Origin: Pseudomonadota bacterium | GTDB lineage: Bacteria; Pseudomonadota; Gammaproteobacteria; Burkholderiales; Burkholderiaceae_D | Assembly: GCA_023449275.1 (NCBI GenBank) | Contig: JAEXJM010000042.1 | Location: 1 to 38,297, forward strand | DNA length: 38,297 nucleotides | Direction of reading: 5' to 3' | Shown: piece after piece, positions 15,035-23,676 of the stretch | Numbering within the stretch: the first letter of the stretch is position 1 | How the letters are laid out: every line of letters begins with the position of its first letter | Notes under the pieces: model-generated | The model's database searches: none | Seen by the model: only the letters and a program-made list of their open reading frames with translations | Told to the model about the DNA's origin: nothing | Translations under genes and position numbers: made by a program

Positions 15035-17713
15035 TTATTGTAAATCTTTTAGCTGTTTTTTTAGTGAATATAATTGTTCCAGCGCTTCACGGGGAGTCAG
15101 GCTGTCCGGGTCCAGTTCATCGAGCATGTCGATGACAGGCGAGAATTGTTCCGAAGGTTCCGGCAAAGTTTCTTCAGGCGCTGCCGGAGGTGAATAGGAA
15201 AACAGGCTGAGCTGGTCTTTTTCTGGCATGAAATGCGATTCCAGTTCAGCCAGGTGCTTTCGGGCGACACGGATGACGTTGGCGGGCACCCCTGCCAGTT
15301 TGGCTACCTGCAAACCATAACTTTGCGAAGCCGGTCCCGGTTCGACGGAATGCAGGAAAACGATATTGTCCTTGTGTTCGACGGCGGAAAGATGAACGTT
15401 TTCTGCTGTCGGGCAGGTTTCTGGCAATTGCGTCAGTTCGAAGTAGTGGGTTGCGAACAGGGTGAAGCTGCGGCTGTTCTCGATCAGATGGTGCGCTATG
15501 GCCCATGCCAGTGCCAGTCCGTCGAAAGTGGATGTCCCACGGCCGATCTCATCCATCAAGACGAGTGAATTTTCTGTCGCCCCATTCAGAATGGCGGCCG
15601 CCTCGGTCATTTCCACCATGAAGGTGGAGCGGCCGCCAGCCAGATCGTCTGCTGCACCTATACGGGTGAAAATACGGTCGATAGGCCCGATGACAGCCCG
15701 GTCTGCCGGCACGAAACTGCCTATATAAGCCAAAAGGACGATTAGCGCAGTCTGTCTCATATAGGTCGATTTGCCACCCATATTGGGGCCGGTGATGAGC
15801 AGGAATCGTTTGTTGTTCGACAGCTCACAGTCGTTGGCGATAAAACGTTCTATCCTGTTTTCGATGACAGGATGACGTCCCTGTACGATATGGATGATGG
15901 AACTCTTGACGAGTTCCGGTTTTATCCAGTTCTGCTTTTGCGCATGCAGCGCCAGAGCTGCCAGTACATCGAGCTGGGCTGTATTCCTGGCGATTTGCTG
16001 GAGTGGTGCGATGTAGTTTGCCAGATCATGAAGCAATTGTTCGTACAGGTTTTTTTCCAGCGCAAGAGCCCGCTCGCGGGCGGACAATACCTTGTCTTCG
16101 AATGCTTTCAGTTCCGGTGTGATATAGCGCTCGGTATTTTTCAGAGTTTGCCTGCGGCGGTAATCTTCCGGTACTTTGGAAACCTGCCCTTGCGTCACTT
16201 CGATGTAAAAACCATGCACACGATTGTATTCGACACGCAGATTGGCAATGCCGGTGCGCGCTCTTTCCCGTGCCTCAAGATCGACGAGAAACTGACCTGC
16301 GTTTTCGGCAAGTGACCGCAACTCGTCGAGTTCGGGACTGAACCCTTCGGCAATGACACCCCCGTCACGGATCATGGCGGCCGGTTCGTCGTTGATCGCG
16401 TGTTCGAGCAAATCGAGACAGGCGGCCGGAACCGTCAGTTTCCGGTAGATATCCTTCAAAAGCGACGTACCGTCATCCATGACGCACTGGTCGAGATACG
16501 ACCGCAGTCCGGGCAATTGCTGCAGTCCATGTCGCAAGGCGGCGAGGTCACGTGGACGGGCCGAATACAATGCGATACGCGATACGATACGTTCGATGTC
16601 CGGAATATTGCCAAGAGTGCTGCGCAAACCGTCGATTACACAGGCGTCTGTCAAAGCCGTGATCGTTGCGTGCCGTGCCTGAGCAATGGACTGGTCGCGG
16701 CTGGCATGGTGAATCCAGTGACGCAACAGTCGTGCGCCCATCGATGTCCTGCAATGATCCAGTTCGGAAAAAAGCGTGGGAGACTCATTGCGTACGGTAT
16801 CGATCCGGATGGATTCCGTCAGTTCCAGATTCCGCCTTGTCATGGCATCCAGAGTGATGAAATCATCTTCCGTTTCGACAGACAGGGTTCTCACGTGCTG
16901 AAGAGCCTGTGCCTGTGTCGTATGTGCATATTTCAATATGGCACCACATGCGCCCAGGGCAGAGTGAGTGTCACTGGCTCCGAATCCGTCCAGTGTCATG
17001 ACATCCAACTGTTCCAGAAGCTCTTTTGTCCCGTTTTCCTGATCGAAATGCCATTCCGGTACGGTAACGATGCGCCCGGAAATCGTCGAGAGAAGTGATT
17101 TGTCGAAACCGTCCGCAACCAGAATTTCTGCGGCTCCGATTCGTTCAAGTTCCTGTAGCAAACGGGCCGGCAGGTTTTTTTCATCAACGATAATGTCGAG
17201 CAGCTTCAGTGAACCACTGGAAAGGGAAAGCCATGCCATACCCAACGTCAGCTGTCGGCGGTTTTTGAGGCAGTTGACGGCCAGAAGGGGGCGGTCCGCT
17301 TTTTCTGGCAGAAGATTCGAATCAGTCAATGTTCCTGGCGTGACGATACGTACAACCTTGCGTTCTACTGGCCCCTTGCTGGTAGCAGGGTCACCGATCT
17401 GTTCGCATATGGCGACGGATTCTCCTGTGGCGATCAGTTTGGCAAGATACTGGTCCAGCGCATGAAACGGGATGCCGGCCATCGCGATATTTTTCCCGGT
17501 GGAAGAGCGCTGGGTCAGCGTAATGCCCAGAATTTTCGAGGCGGTTACGGCGTCGTCAAAAAACAGCTCATAAAAGTCACCCATCCGGTAAAACAGGAGC
17601 ATATCGGGATGTTCTGCCTTGATGCGAAGGTATTGCTGCATCATCGGAGTTTGTTTTGCTGAATCGGGTGTTACTGGCTGCCTTGTTGCAGACCGTGTGG
17701 ATGGTGGCGTCAT
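15035..17713 (-). CDS. mutS: DNA mismatch repair protein MutS
   Basis: An 892-residue MutS, which recognises mismatches and starts repair. The mismatch wedge Phe-x-Glu lies in GDFYELF (residues 45-51), so this is MutS1. The C-terminal ATPase has Walker A GPNMGGKST (642-650, Lys-648), LVLMDEIGRGTSTFDG as Walker B and signature, and FATHYFELTQL as the H-loop region. The C-terminal end resembles the tetramerisation segment of the E. coli protein (853 residues). The start at 17713 gives an unstructured 20-residue lead before TPMMQQYLRIKAEHP; it lacks a ribosome site and is overlain by nested palindromes. The phosphoesterase-like gene follows after 32 bases. Confidence 0.96.
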   Translation of the reverse strand: MTPPSTRSATRQPVTPDSAKQTPMMQQYLRIKAEHPDMLLFYRMGDFYELFFDDAVTASKILGITLTQRSSTGKNIAMAGIPFHALDQYLAKLIATGESVAICEQIGDPATSKGPVERKVVRIVTPGTLTDSNLLPEKADRPLLAVNCLKNRRQLTLGMAWLSLSSGSLKLLDIIVDEKNLPARLLQELERIGAAEILVADGFDKSLLSTISGRIVTVPEWHFDQENGTKELLEQLDVMTLDGFGASDTHSALGACGAILKYAHTTQAQALQHVRTLSVETEDDFITLDAMTRRNLELTESIRIDTVRNESPTLFSELDHCRTSMGARLLRHWIHHASRDQSIAQARHATITALTDACVIDGLRSTLGNIPDIERIVSRIALYSARPRDLAALRHGLQQLPGLRSYLDQCVMDDGTSLLKDIYRKLTVPAACLDLLEHAINDEPAAMIRDGGVIAEGFSPELDELRSLAENAGQFLVDLEARERARTGIANLRVEYNRVHGFYIEVTQGQVSKVPEDYRRRQTLKNTERYITPELKAFEDKVLSARERALALEKNLYEQLLHDLANYIAPLQQIARNTAQLDVLAALALHAQKQNWIKPELVKSSIIHIVQGRHPVIENRIERFIANDCELSNNKRFLLITGPNMGGKSTYMRQTALIVLLAYIGSFVPADRAVIGPIDRIFTRIGAADDLAGGRSTFMVEMTEAAAILNGATENSLVLMDEIGRGTSTFDGLALAWAIAHHLIENSRSFTLFATHYFELTQLPETCPTAENVHLSAVEHKDNIVFLHSVEPGPASQSYGLQVAKLAGVPANVIRVARKHLAELESHFMPEKDQLSLFSYSPPAAPEETLPEPSEQFSPVIDMLDELDPDSLTPREALEQLYSLKKQLKDLQ

Positions 17714-17716
17714 ACG

Positions 17717-17760
17717 TTTAACTTAACAGGTTAAAACGATTCTTATCGATAAAAGTTAAA
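17717..17760 (-). repeat. Nested palindromes at the mutS start
   Basis: TTTAACTT (17717-17724) and AAGTTAAA (17753-17760) are an exact inverted repeat. Between or overlapping them lie two exact palindromes, TTAACAGGTTAA (17723-17734) and TTATCGATAA (17743-17752). The outer arm ends three bases before the mutS ATG. In RNA the outer arms could pair and cover the start region; in DNA the palindromes could be protein sites. No experimental parallel is known to me. Confidence 0.6.
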
Positions 17761-17820
17761 TTTTCTTCAATGCAAGTGCCATTGTAATGTCTGGCGGAGG
17801 CGGAGGCAAAAAAAGAAGGC

Positions 17821-17846
17821 AAAAAAACCTGTTTTTCGCAGGGTTT
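17821..17846 (-). terminator. Possible minus-strand terminator before mutS
   Basis: On the minus strand AAACCCTG and CAGGTTT pair over seven bases with one bulged C, followed by seven T (plus-strand A run 17821-17827). No recognised minus-strand gene lies between it and nrdA, so if active it would shield mutS from antisense transcription or end an unrecognised short transcript. Confidence 0.4.
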
Positions 17847-18266
17847 CATAAAATGAAATCCAATTCCATTACGGGTTTTGAGATGCATTTTTCGAGCGCT
17901 CTTTTATGCCGAAAACCAAATTGGCCATTCCGGATTTGTTCGGCAAAATGCCTGAATTTGAGGTCGGACAAATTTTCTTCATTTATCTGGATTTTCGTGT
18001 TGTAACCGGTAGTTCCAGTTCATTGATCAGGATGAAAAATTCACTCTTTATTCAAGGATTTGTCCGTTTTTTTTATGCGAAATCACCTTGATCTCCTTTT
18101 TTGACGGCGTCAGCAAGAAATCCGAATCTTTGTTATTCTGGTTCATCATGCCTTTTAATTGTTGCTTTTCGGAAATAAAAATTGGCACTTTGCAAGAGTG
18201 TTTGAAGTGTTCGGTTTTTTGACGGTATTGTACACAAGAGAATAGCCATAAGGATAAAAACACGCT

Positions 18267-20555
18267 ATGAATCAAAGTCTGTATGTCACCAAGCGTGACG
18301 GAAGAAAAGAACGCATTGACCTGGATAAAATACACCGGGTCGTGGACTGGGCCGCTGAAGGCTTGCATAACGTATCCGTTTCCCAGGTGGAATTGCGTTC
18401 ACAGATCCAGTTTTACGATGGCATCCGGACGTCAGATATTCATGAAACCATGATCAAGGCGGCCGCTGACCTGATTTCAAGCGATGCGCCCGATTATCAA
18501 TATCTGGCGGCACGACTGGCTATTTTCCATCTGCGCAAGAAGGCTTTTGGTCAGTTTGAACCACCGAAGCTCTATGATCATGTTATTCGTCTGGTTGAAA
18601 TGGGGAAATACGATTCTCATCTGCTGGAGGATTACAGTCCTGAAGAATTCGCAAAAATGGACGAATTCATCGATCACTGGCGTGACATGAATTTCTCTTA
18701 TGCTGCGGTCAAACAGCTTGAGGGCAAATACCTCGTTCAGAACCGCGTGACAGGTGAAATCTATGAAAGTGCCCAGTTCCTCTACATTCTGGTGGCAGCA
18801 TGTCTGTTTTCAAAATATCCGAAAGAAACCCGTCTGGATTACATCCGGCGGTTTTATGAGGCCGTTTCCACATTCAGGATTTCCCTTCCGACGCCGATCA
18901 TGGCCGGGGTACGGACGCCAACGCGCCAGTTCAGTTCCTGTGTGCTGATCGAGTGTGGCGACAGTCTGGATTCTATCAACGCGACAGCCAGCTCGATCGT
19001 GAAATATGTTTCCCAGCGTGCGGGGATCGGTGTCAATGCCGGTCGCATTCGTGCATTGGGCAGCCCGATTCGGGGTGGTGAAGCTTTTCATACGGGATGT
19101 ATTCCGTTTTATAAGTATTTCCAGACGGCAGTGAAATCCTGTTCACAGGGAGGTGTCCGTGGCGGGGCGGCGACGGTTTATTATCCACTTTGGCATCTGG
19201 AAGTCGAAAGCCTTCTGGTTTTGAAGAACAATCGCGGGGTTGAAGACAACCGTGTTCGCCATCTGGATTATGGTGTGCAATTGAATCGTCTCATGTACCA
19301 GCGCCTGATCGGCGGTGGAGACATTACCCTGTTCAGCCCGTCTGATGTCCCGGGACTGTATGACGCTTTTTTTGCCGATCAGGACGAATTTGAACGGTTG
19401 TATTTGCTGTATGAGGCGGATGAGAACATCCGTAAGAAGAAAGTGAAAGCGGTCGAATTGTTCTCACTGATGATGCAGGAGCGGGCTTCCACCGGTCGTA
19501 TTTACATTCAGAATGTCGATCATTGCAATACGCACAGCCCGTTTGATCCGGCAGTGGCTCCTGTACGCCAGTCCAATCTATGCCTTGAAATCGCTCTCCC
19601 GACCAGGCCCTTGTCGGACATTAACGATGAAGAAGGAGAAATCGCTCTTTGCACCTTGTCGGCGTTCAACCTGGGAGCGGTCGAATCGCTGGATGAGTTC
19701 CAGGAGCTGGCAACGCTGGCGGTCCGCTCACTGGACGCTTTGCTGGATTATCAGGATTACCCGATTCGGGCGGCAGAACTCGGTGCGATGGGACGTCGTT
19801 CATTGGGTATCGGCGTCATCAATTTTGCCTATTACCTTGCCAAAAACGGCGTTCGCTACTCGGACGGCAGTGCGAATAATCTGACGCACAAAACGTTTGA
19901 AGCGATTCAGTATTATTTACTGAAAGCGTCAAACGAACTGGCGAAAGAACAGGGACGGTGTCTCTGGTTTGACGAAACCACTTATGCCAAAGGAATTCTT
20001 CCTGTCGATACCTATAAAAAAGATCTGGATGCTTTTTGTCATGAACCGCTCCATTACGACTGGGAATCACTGCGCCGTGATATCAAAGAGTATGGATTGC
20101 GCAATTCGACTCTGACTGCGCTGATGCCTTCGGAAACCTCTTCCCAGATCTCGAATGCTACCAATGGCATTGAACCTCCACGAGGCCATATCAGTATTAA
20201 AGCTTCCAAGGACGGCATTTTGCGTCAGGTCGTGCCGGAATACGAAACACTGAAAGACGCTTATGAGCTGTTATGGGATATGCCGGACAACAATGGCTAT
20301 CTTCAGCTGGTGGGCGTGATGCAGAAATTTGTCGATCAGGCCATCTCGGCCAATACCAATTATGATCCGGCACGGTTTGCATCGGGAAAAGTGCCCATGA
20401 CGCAATTGCTGAAAGATCTGTTGATGGCATACAAACTGGGAGTCAAGACCCTTTATTACCAGAATACTCGTGATGGCGCTGAAGACTCACAGGAAGATTT
20501 GCAGCTTGCAGGCCAGCAGGATGACGGCTGCGAAAGTGGCGCCTGCAAGATTTGA
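18267..20555 (+). CDS. nrdA: Class Ia ribonucleotide reductase, alpha subunit
   Basis: A 762-residue catalytic subunit that reduces ribonucleoside diphosphates for DNA synthesis, using oxygen-dependent NrdB. An ATP-cone (about 5-95) gives overall activity control by ATP/dATP. The active-site cysteines match E. coli numbering: Cys-225 (FSSCVLIE), Cys-439 in NLCLE with Asn-437 and Glu-441, and Cys-462 (ALCTLSAFNLG). The C-terminal CESGAC thiols shuttle electrons. Length is one residue more than E. coli NrdA, and long stretches look nearly the same as the enterobacterial protein, more than expected for a betaproteobacterium. AAGGA lies 11 bases before the ATG. It opens the operon nrdA-nrdB-yfaE; nrdB follows after 51 bases. 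Confidence 0.97.
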   Translation: MNQSLYVTKRDGRKERIDLDKIHRVVDWAAEGLHNVSVSQVELRSQIQFYDGIRTSDIHETMIKAAADLISSDAPDYQYLAARLAIFHLRKKAFGQFEPPKLYDHVIRLVEMGKYDSHLLEDYSPEEFAKMDEFIDHWRDMNFSYAAVKQLEGKYLVQNRVTGEIYESAQFLYILVAACLFSKYPKETRLDYIRRFYEAVSTFRISLPTPIMAGVRTPTRQFSSCVLIECGDSLDSINATASSIVKYVSQRAGIGVNAGRIRALGSPIRGGEAFHTGCIPFYKYFQTAVKSCSQGGVRGGAATVYYPLWHLEVESLLVLKNNRGVEDNRVRHLDYGVQLNRLMYQRLIGGGDITLFSPSDVPGLYDAFFADQDEFERLYLLYEADENIRKKKVKAVELFSLMMQERASTGRIYIQNVDHCNTHSPFDPAVAPVRQSNLCLEIALPTRPLSDINDEEGEIALCTLSAFNLGAVESLDEFQELATLAVRSLDALLDYQDYPIRAAELGAMGRRSLGIGVINFAYYLAKNGVRYSDGSANNLTHKTFEAIQYYLLKASNELAKEQGRCLWFDETTYAKGILPVDTYKKDLDAFCHEPLHYDWESLRRDIKEYGLRNSTLTALMPSETSSQISNATNGIEPPRGHISIKASKDGILRQVVPEYETLKDAYELLWDMPDNNGYLQLVGVMQKFVDQAISANTNYDPARFASGKVPMTQLLKDLLMAYKLGVKTLYYQNTRDGAEDSQEDLQLAGQQDDGCESGACKI

Positions 20556-20606
20556 CGGCATTGAATTGAAACCTGCGATGCAGGAAGATTGAACGGAACC
20601 GGATTT

Positions 20607-21737
20607 ATGGCTTACACCACATTTTCACAAATCAAAAACGACCAGCTGCTCGAACCGATGTTCCTGGGACAACCGGTCAACGTTGCCCGTTACGACCAGC
20701 AAAAACATGAGGTTTTCGAAAAACTCATTGAGAAACAGCTATCCTTTTTCTGGAGACCGGAAGAGGTCGATGTGTCGCGAGACCGTATCGATTATCAGGC
20801 GATGCCGGAACATGAAAAACACATTTTCATCAGTAACCTGAAATATCAGACGTTGCTGGATTCGATTCAGGGGCGCAGTCCCAACGTCGCCCTGCTTCCG
20901 CTGATTTCGATTCCGGAACTTGAAACCTGGGTGGAAACCTGGTCTTTTTCCGAGACGATCCATTCGCGCTCCTATACCCATATCATCCGCAATATCGTCA
21001 ATGATCCGGCAGTCGTTTTCGATGATATCGTCCGTAATGAAAACATTCTCAAACGGGCACGGGACATATCACGGTATTACGACGATCTGATCGAAATGAC
21101 GAATCTTTACCATCTTCTTGGCGAAGGTCGTCATCAGGTGGATGGAAAAACGGTTGAAATCAGCCTGTACGAACTGAAGAAAAAGCTGTACATGTGCCTG
21201 ATGAGCGTCAACGTACTGGAAGCGATCCGTTTCTATGTCAGTTTTGCCTGTTCATTTGCATTTGCCGAACGGGAACTGATGGAAGGGAATGCCAAGATTA
21301 TCCGGCTGATCGCACGTGACGAGGCGCTTCATCTGACTGGAACCCAGCATATCCTGAATCTGATGCGTTCCGGTGCCGACGATCCGGATATGGCGAAAGT
21401 TGCCGAAGAATGTGAGCAGGCCAGTTATGACTTGTTCGTTTCCGCTGCCGAGCAGGAAAAGGAATGGGCAGAATATCTGTTCAGGGACGGTTCCATGATC
21501 GGGCTGAACCGGGATATTTTATGCCAGTACGTGGAATATATCACTAACACGCGGATGCAAGCCATCGGGCTGGCTTTGCCGTTTGAGACACGCTCCAATC
21601 CGATTCCATGGATCAATGCATGGCTTGTTTCGGATAATGTTCAGGTTGCACCTCAGGAGGTTGAAGTCAGTTCCTATCTGGTTGGACAGATCGATTCCGA
21701 AGTCAACGTGGATGATTTGAGCAGTTTCCAGCTGTAA
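20607..21737 (+). CDS. nrdB: Class Ia ribonucleotide reductase, beta subunit
   Basis: A 376-residue subunit, exactly the E. coli length, holding the diiron-tyrosyl radical cofactor. Ligands and radical residue are in place (numbering with Met; one more than E. coli): Asp-85 in YQTLLDSIQ, Glu-116 and His-119 in SETIH, Tyr-123 in SRSYTH, and the second helix pair with Glu and His in ARDEALHLTGTQH. The C-terminal tail ending DDLSSFQL is the peptide that docks on NrdA and matches the enterobacterial type. I chose the ATG at 20607 because it gives the standard MAYTTFSQ start; a TTG at 20589 in frame is not supported. The stop overlaps the start of yfaE (TAATG). Confidence 0.97.
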   Translation: MAYTTFSQIKNDQLLEPMFLGQPVNVARYDQQKHEVFEKLIEKQLSFFWRPEEVDVSRDRIDYQAMPEHEKHIFISNLKYQTLLDSIQGRSPNVALLPLISIPELETWVETWSFSETIHSRSYTHIIRNIVNDPAVVFDDIVRNENILKRARDISRYYDDLIEMTNLYHLLGEGRHQVDGKTVEISLYELKKKLYMCLMSVNVLEAIRFYVSFACSFAFAERELMEGNAKIIRLIARDEALHLTGTQHILNLMRSGADDPDMAKVAEECEQASYDLFVSAAEQEKEWAEYLFRDGSMIGLNRDILCQYVEYITNTRMQAIGLALPFETRSNPIPWINAWLVSDNVQVAPQEVEVSSYLVGQIDSEVNVDDLSSFQL

Positions 21738-22060
21738 TGCCAGACATGAATGATCATGGCTTGTTTTCACACGACGAAAACAGGGCCGTTGCCGAAGCAG
21801 GGGAGTCGTATGTGATTACGCTGTCTTCCAGCGGCAAACAGATTGATTGTCCGCAAGAGGCGGGAACGCTATTGGACGTACTGGAAAAGAACAGGGTTGT
21901 CATCGAGTATCAATGCCGTTCCGGCTATTGCGGCTCGTGTCGTTGTCGAAAGAGGAAAGGAGCGGTGGTTTATCTCCAAAAGCCACTTGCCCTGATCAAC
22001 GAAGGGGAAATTTTGCCATGTTCCTGTGTACCGGCAAGTGATATCGAGCTGGATATCTGA
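21737..22060 (+). CDS. yfaE: YfaE-like 2Fe-2S ferredoxin for NrdB maintenance
   Basis: A 107-residue plant-type [2Fe-2S] ferredoxin. EYQCRSGYCGSC gives cluster ligands Cys-60, 65 and 68, and EILPCSC gives Cys-95 (or 97). In E. coli the equivalent YfaE supplies electrons to rebuild the NrdB diiron-tyrosyl cofactor. The core aligns by eye with E. coli YfaE (84 residues); about 24 extra N-terminal residues (MPDMNDHGLFSHDENRAVAE) precede it. Its ATG shares one base with the nrdB stop, so the two are coupled. A terminator follows at 22081. The cluster source may be the isc operon in this same window. Confidence 0.9.
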   Translation: MPDMNDHGLFSHDENRAVAEAGESYVITLSSSGKQIDCPQEAGTLLDVLEKNRVVIEYQCRSGYCGSCRCRKRKGAVVYLQKPLALINEGEILPCSCVPASDIELDI

Positions 22061-22080
22061 AAAAGTCGGATGTGAACGAA

Positions 22081-22106
22081 AAAAGAGCGCCATTGGCGCT
22101 CTTTTT
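22081..22106. terminator. Bidirectional terminator between yfaE and ilvC
   Basis: GAGCGCC (22085-22091) pairs with GGCGCTC (22095-22101), extended by A/T pairs on both sides. The plus strand ends in T6 and the minus strand in a T run as well. It lies between two convergent genes, so it can end both the nrdA operon and the ilv operon. Confidence 0.9.
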
Positions 22107-22125
22107 GAATTTCCGAAGCAGGAAA

Positions 22126-23142
<1,017 letters not shown>

Positions 23143-23183
23143 TATGTTTGTTTCCTAATTAAAAATACAAAAAATAAAACCGG

Positions 23184-23675
23184 TTAGACTTTCAGGATAC
23201 GTTCGCCGCGTCCAATGCCCGAACCGCCCGAACGGACGGTCTCGAGAATGGCCGTACGGTCGATCGATTCGATGAAAGCATCCAGCTTGGCCTTGTCGCC
23301 TGTTAATTCGATCGTGTATGCACGGTCACTGACATCGATGATTCTTCCTCTGAAGATATCGGTTGTACGTTTGATTTCCTCGCGTTCCTTGCCGACGGCA
23401 CGGATCTTGATCAGCATCATTTCGCGTTCGACGAAGTAACCGTCGGTCAGATCGACGACCTTGACGACCTCGATCAGACGGTTCAGGTGTTTGGTGATCT
23501 GCTCGATCACGTCTTCCGACCCGATGGTGACTACCGTCATACGGGACAGGGTCGGATCTTCGGTAGGCGCAACGTTCAGTGTTTCAATATTGTAGCCGCG
23601 TGCCGCAAAGAGTCCGACAACACGGGCCAATGCACCAGCTTCGTTTTCCAGAAGAACAGAAATTATATGTCGCAT
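23184..23675 (-). CDS. ilvH: Acetolactate synthase, regulatory small subunit
   Basis: A 163-residue small subunit that activates the IlvB catalytic subunit and gives valine feedback control. An ACT domain fills about residues 2-77, opening with the standard HIISVLLENEAGALARVVGLF and containing RGYNIETLNVAPTEDPTLSRM. A second ferredoxin-like half follows, closing with the usual LETVRSGG stretch. Length equals E. coli IlvH. Its ATG lies one base after the ilvB stop, with GGAGG inside the end of ilvB as ribosome site. Confidence 0.96.
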   Translation of the reverse strand: MRHIISVLLENEAGALARVVGLFAARGYNIETLNVAPTEDPTLSRMTVVTIGSEDVIEQITKHLNRLIEVVKVVDLTDGYFVEREMMLIKIRAVGKEREEIKRTTDIFRGRIIDVSDRAYTIELTGDKAKLDAFIESIDRTAILETVRSGGSGIGRGERILKV

Positions 23676-23676
23676 G

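Larger units (their letters stand above)
17714..18266. other. Gene-free region between mutS and nrdA
   Basis: About 553 bases between divergent mutS and nrdA. The mutS end holds nested palindromes (17717-17760). At 17821-17846 a hairpin with a T7 run could end transcription on the minus strand. At 18048-18149 a 33-codon minus-strand frame starts just after AAAGG; I do not call it a gene. Near nrdA a direct repeat AGTGTT-TGA-AGTGTT and a TTGACG hexamer are visible, but I found no convincing NrdR or DnaA box and no firm promoter. Confidence 0.5.
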
